DNA of 64,000 nt, from positions 927,224 through 991,223 of the forward strand of contig NZ_ML123044.1 in the NCBI RefSeq assembly GCF_003846175.1. Reading direction: 5' to 3'. The notes beneath the pieces are model-generated. The model was given only the letters and a program-made list of their open reading frames with translations, was not told the origin of the DNA and made no database searches. Shown here piece after piece: positions 61,249 to 64,000 of the stretch. Each line of letters opens with the position of its first letter. Position 1 is the stretch's first letter. The stretch is from Streptomyces sp. ADI95-17. GTDB lineage: Bacteria; Actinomycetota; Actinomycetes; Streptomycetales; Streptomycetaceae. The position numbers were made by a program, and so were the translations under genes.

Positions 61249-61431
61249 CCGGCGCACGCCGCCGCTGAACCAACCACACCCGGGCTGACCTGCGCACACG
61301 CGGTCCCGGCGTTTTACCTTCTCCCCCTTTTCCTGCGGAATTGTTAGGCTCGTGGTTTCGCCCACCCGTGGAAGCACATGCTTACGGGTAGGGCGATGCT
61401 TTGTATTCCCAGTACCGACGAGGAGCACCCT

Positions 61432-61929
61432 GTGACCCAGACCAGCGAAAACGTCACCTGGCTCACGCAGGAGGCGTACAACCAGCTCAAGGCCGAGCTG
61501 GAGTACCTGTCTGGTCCCGCGCGCACGGAAATCGCCGTCAAGATCGCGGCGGCCCGTGAGGAGGGCGACCTGCGCGAGAACGGCGGGTACCACGCCGCCA
61601 AGGAGGAGCAGGGCAAGATGGAGCTCCGGGTGCGCCAGCTGACCCAGCTCCTGGAGCACGCGAAGGTCGGCGAGGCGCCTGCCGACGACGGCGTGGTCGA
61701 GCCCGGCATGGTCGTGACGATCGCCTTCGACGGCGACCCGGACGACACGATGACCTTCCTGCTCGCCTCCCGCGAGTACGCGAGCTCGGACATCGAGACG
61801 TACTCCCCGCAGTCGCCGCTCGGCACCGGCGTGAACGGCAAGCGGATGGGCGACGACGCCGAGTACGAGCTGCCGAACGGCAGGACGGCCACCGTGAAGA
61901 TCCTCGCGGCGAAGCCGTACACCGGCTGA
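61432..61929 (+). CDS. greA: Transcription elongation factor GreA
   Basis: 165 residues from a GTG with GAGGAG 6 bases ahead. N-terminal coiled coil with the tip acidic pair in AAREEGDLRENGGYHAAKEEQGKMELRVRQL, then the FKBP-like C-terminal domain (MVVTIAFDGDPDDTMTFLL...SPQSPLGTGVNGKRMGDDAEYELPNG). It stimulates transcript cleavage by backtracked RNA polymerase. A long terminator follows. Some actinomycetes keep several GreA-type genes. Confidence 0.96.
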   Translation: MTQTSENVTWLTQEAYNQLKAELEYLSGPARTEIAVKIAAAREEGDLRENGGYHAAKEEQGKMELRVRQLTQLLEHAKVGEAPADDGVVEPGMVVTIAFDGDPDDTMTFLLASREYASSDIETYSPQSPLGTGVNGKRMGDDAEYELPNGRTATVKILAAKPYTG

Positions 61930-61941
61930 TCCCGCACACCG

Positions 61942-61997
61942 ACGCGGGGGAGCCCCCGGCCCGGGCGACGACCGACGGGCCGGGGGCTCCCCCGCGT
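61942..61997. terminator. Long hairpin terminator after greA
   Basis: Perfect 21-bp stem (left arm 61942-61962, starting ACGCGGGGGAGC; right arm 61977-61997) with a 14-base loop, 12 bases after the greA stop and upstream of the convergent ilvA end. Confidence 0.92.
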
Positions 61998-62010
61998 CGT
62001 GCGGCGCCCC

Positions 62011-62078
62011 GCGCCGGGAGGGGGTCAGCGCCGGGAGGGGGTCAGCGCCGGGAGGGGGTCAGCGCCGGGAGGGGGTCA
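62011..62078. repeat. Four exact 17-bp tandem repeats at the ilvA stop
   Basis: GCGCCGGGAGGGGGTCA occurs four times without a mismatch. The last copy contains the ilvA stop codon (62076-62078), so each copy carries the same stop triplet in a shifted frame. The arrangement looks like recent slippage at the gene's 3' end. Confidence 0.92.
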
Positions 62079-63305
62079 GCCCATCACCAGATAGCCCGCG
62101 TCCCGCAGCGCCGCCGAGACCTCCGCGCAGTGCTCCGGCCCCTTCGTCTCCAACTGGAGCTCCACCTCGACCTCGGTGAGCCCGAGCCGGGGATCGGTCC
62201 GCACGTGACCGATGTCCAGCACATTGGCGTCCACCACCGAGAGCACGCCGAGCAGCGTGGCCAGCGCGCCGGGGCGGTCGGTCAGCCGCAGCCGCAGACT
62301 CAGATAACGGCCGGCCGCCACCATGCCGTGGGTCAGAATGCGCTGCATCAGCAGCGGGTCCACGTTGCCGCCGGAAAGGAGCGCGACCACCGGCCCGTGG
62401 AACGACTCCGGATCGCTCAGCAGCGCCGCGACCGGGCTCGCGCCGGCCGGCTCCACCACCAGCTTCGCCCGCTCCAGGCAGAGCAGCAGCGCACTGGACA
62501 GCTCGTCCTCGGAGACCGTACGGACCTCGTCGACCAGCTCCCTGACCAGCTCGAACGGCACATCGCCGGGGCGCCCCACCTTGATGCCGTCCGCCATCGT
62601 GACCGGCGATTCGATCGACACCGGATGGCCCGCGGCCAGCGAGGGCGGATAGCAGGCCGCGCCCGCCGCCTGCACCCCGACGATCCGCACATCGGGCCGG
62701 ACCGCCTTGACCGCCACCGCGATGCCCGCCGCGAGACCGCCGCCGCCGATGCCCACGACGATGGTCCGCACTTCGGGGCACTGTTCGAGGATCTCCAGCC
62801 CCACCGTGCCCTGCCCGGCGATGATGTCCGGGTGGTCGAAGGGGTGGATGAAGACCGCACCGGTCTCCTGGGCGTACTCCTGCGCGGCGGCCAGTGTCTC
62901 GTCCACGACATGCCCGTGCAGCCGGACCTCGGCCCCGTACTGGCGGGTCGCGGCCACCTTCGGCAGCGGCGCCCCGACCGGCATGAAGACCGTCGACCGT
63001 ACGCCGAGCAGCGCAGACGCGAGTGCGACACCCTGCGCATGGTTTCCGGCGCTCGCGGCGACGACCCCGGCCGCCCGCTCCACCGGCGACAGGCCCGCGA
63101 TACGCACGTACGCGCCACGCAGTTTGAACGAGCCGGTCCGCTGGAGGTTCTCGCACTTGAGGTGGACCGGCGCACCCACCAGGTCGGTCAGGTGGCGGCT
63201 GCCTTCCATGGCGGTCATCCTGGCCACGCCGGAGAGCATCTTCTGCGCTCCGCGGACGTCGTCGAGGATCAGCGGGGGAAAGTGGCCGGTCGCGCGGAAG
63301 TTCAT
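62076..63305 (-). CDS. ilvA: Threonine dehydratase with ACT domain
   Basis: 409 residues from the ATG at 63305; no ribosome site is visible, so a leaderless start is possible. Fold-type II PLP enzyme with Schiff-base Lys in RTGSFKLRGAYVRIAG, AASAGNHAQGVALA, phosphate loop VVGIGGGGLAAG and VEPAGASPVAAL. The C-terminal ACT-like domain (SLRLRLTDRPGALATLLGVLSVVDANVLDIGHVRTDP) suggests allosteric control by an amino acid. It makes 2-oxobutanoate from threonine. Length suits the shorter biodegradative-like or actinomycete form. Confidence 0.92.
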   Translation of the reverse strand: MNFRATGHFPPLILDDVRGAQKMLSGVARMTAMEGSRHLTDLVGAPVHLKCENLQRTGSFKLRGAYVRIAGLSPVERAAGVVAASAGNHAQGVALASALLGVRSTVFMPVGAPLPKVAATRQYGAEVRLHGHVVDETLAAAQEYAQETGAVFIHPFDHPDIIAGQGTVGLEILEQCPEVRTIVVGIGGGGLAAGIAVAVKAVRPDVRIVGVQAAGAACYPPSLAAGHPVSIESPVTMADGIKVGRPGDVPFELVRELVDEVRTVSEDELSSALLLCLERAKLVVEPAGASPVAALLSDPESFHGPVVALLSGGNVDPLLMQRILTHGMVAAGRYLSLRLRLTDRPGALATLLGVLSVVDANVLDIGHVRTDPRLGLTEVEVELQLETKGPEHCAEVSAALRDAGYLVMG

Positions 63306-63461
63306 ACGGTAAGTCTTGCAGCTCGGCAGGGCACCGGCCGCCGCGTCCCGTCCCCTCCTGGGCCGTTGTCCACGGGTTTGCGCAGCGCTGGTACACGTTG
63401 CCCCGTGGCCGCGTACTCTGTCCCCCACCCATCCGACACCGCACGAAGAGAGCCCCCGGCC

Positions 63462-63992
63462 ATGCCCCCTCAGGACATGACGACAGCTGCGTCTCCTTCC
63501 GGGGGCGCCGCCCCCGAACCCTCGGGTTCCGACGGCGTCCTCGACGCTCTGCAGCACCAGGTCGCGGTATTCGCCCGCCGTGCCGAGCAGACCCGCCTCG
63601 GCGGTGTCGGCCAGGTACGCAATTCCATGGACCGGGCCGCCTATCTGCTGCTCAACCGGCTGGACCGGGAAGGCCCGATGGGCGTCAAGGCACTGGCCGC
63701 GGGCATGGGGATCGACTCCTCGACCGTGACCCGGCAGGTGGCGCCGCTGGTCGACACCGGGCTGGTCAAGCGCACCTCGCACCCCGAGGACGGCCGGGCC
63801 GTCGTGCTCCAGCTGTCGCCGCGCGGCCAGGCCCGGCTGGACGAGGTCCGCAGCTCCCGCCGCGAGCTGATGACGCAGGTGACGGACGGCTGGACGGCCG
63901 AGGAGCGCGAGACCTTCTGTGCGCTGCTCACCCGGTTCAACATCTCGCTGGCCGCCCGCCAGACCTCGCACCAGGCACCTCCGGCCGGCTAG
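63462..63992 (+). CDS. MarR-family regulator
   Basis: 176 residues from the ATG at 63462; ribosome site weak (GAAGAGAG farther ahead). Winged helix: SMDRAAYLLLNRLDREGPMGVKALAAGMGIDSSTVTRQVAPLVDTGLVKRTSHPEDGRAVVLQLSPRGQARLDEVRS, with the DGR wing motif. Flanking helices make the dimer face. It is divergent from ilvA with 156 bases between. Ligand and target are unknown; self-control is usual in the family. Confidence 0.9.
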   Translation: MPPQDMTTAASPSGGAAPEPSGSDGVLDALQHQVAVFARRAEQTRLGGVGQVRNSMDRAAYLLLNRLDREGPMGVKALAAGMGIDSSTVTRQVAPLVDTGLVKRTSHPEDGRAVVLQLSPRGQARLDEVRSSRRELMTQVTDGWTAEERETFCALLTRFNISLAARQTSHQAPPAG

Positions 63993-64000
63993 GGCCTCTC

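Overview
The window is chromosomal DNA from a Streptomyces-type actinomycete. The evidence is very high G+C with strong GC bias at third codon positions, frequent GTG/TTG starts, an XRE/DUF5753 plus DUF397-like pair, a mycothiol-conjugate amidase, a Tad pilus locus of the actinobacterial kind, a DasR-type chitinase operator and many long GC-rich hairpin terminators. No rRNA, tRNA, CRISPR array or transposase was found.

Layout. 1-2.5 kb: end of a glyoxalase-like gene, a small membrane protein, and an ATPase / XRE-DUF5753 / DUF397-like group. 2.5-14.6 kb: a leftward Tad (Flp) pilus locus: OmpA-like protein, lipoprotein, pseudopilin, Flp pilin, response regulator, histidine kinase, TadC, TadB, TadA, two TadE-like proteins, CpaE, CpaB and a zinc-ribbon protein. 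15-19.3 kb: secreted GH18 chitinase and a membrane Ser/Thr kinase. 19.3-26.5 kb: a D-amino-acid / N-acyl-D-amino-acid catabolic cluster around an IclR regulator. 26.5-28.3 kb: siderophore-interacting protein and divergent TetR regulator with two operator-like boxes. 28.3-33.8 kb: secreted protease, erythromycin-esterase-like protein, arylamine N-acetyltransferase, aminotransferase, small hypothetical. 34-38.6 kb: TelA operon with binding-protein and VWA partners. 38.7-44.3 kb: GTP-PEPCK, hemolysin III, TetR, thioredoxin-domain YyaL (DUF255). 44.3-55.8 kb: an accessory island. 56-64 kb: STAND/TPR ATPase, then core genes (mca, DUF4307, greA, ilvA, marR).

The island is the main point of interest. 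A full yyaL gene lies at its left end. Two displaced 5' fragments of yyaL-type genes, both stopping at the CHWC active-site codons, lie at about 50.3 and 55.7 kb. Each fragment is followed on its own strand by a related approximately 50-residue small ORF. A perfect 17-bp direct repeat links the full gene to the first fragment. This looks like serial insertion at one site inside yyaL, although no recombinase is visible.

The first island segment carries a Uma2 nuclease and a three-gene operon of visibly lower G+C: a PD-(D/E)XK-like nuclease, a middle component and an SMC-like ATPase. I read this as an ABC-three-component defence system. The second segment carries a tightly packed operon: NrtR-like Nudix/winged-helix regulator, nucleoside phosphorylase/MTAN-fold enzyme, large membrane protein and small membrane protein. 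The enzyme and the large membrane protein share a short motif. I consider this the best candidate for an undescribed conflict or nucleotide-signalling system.
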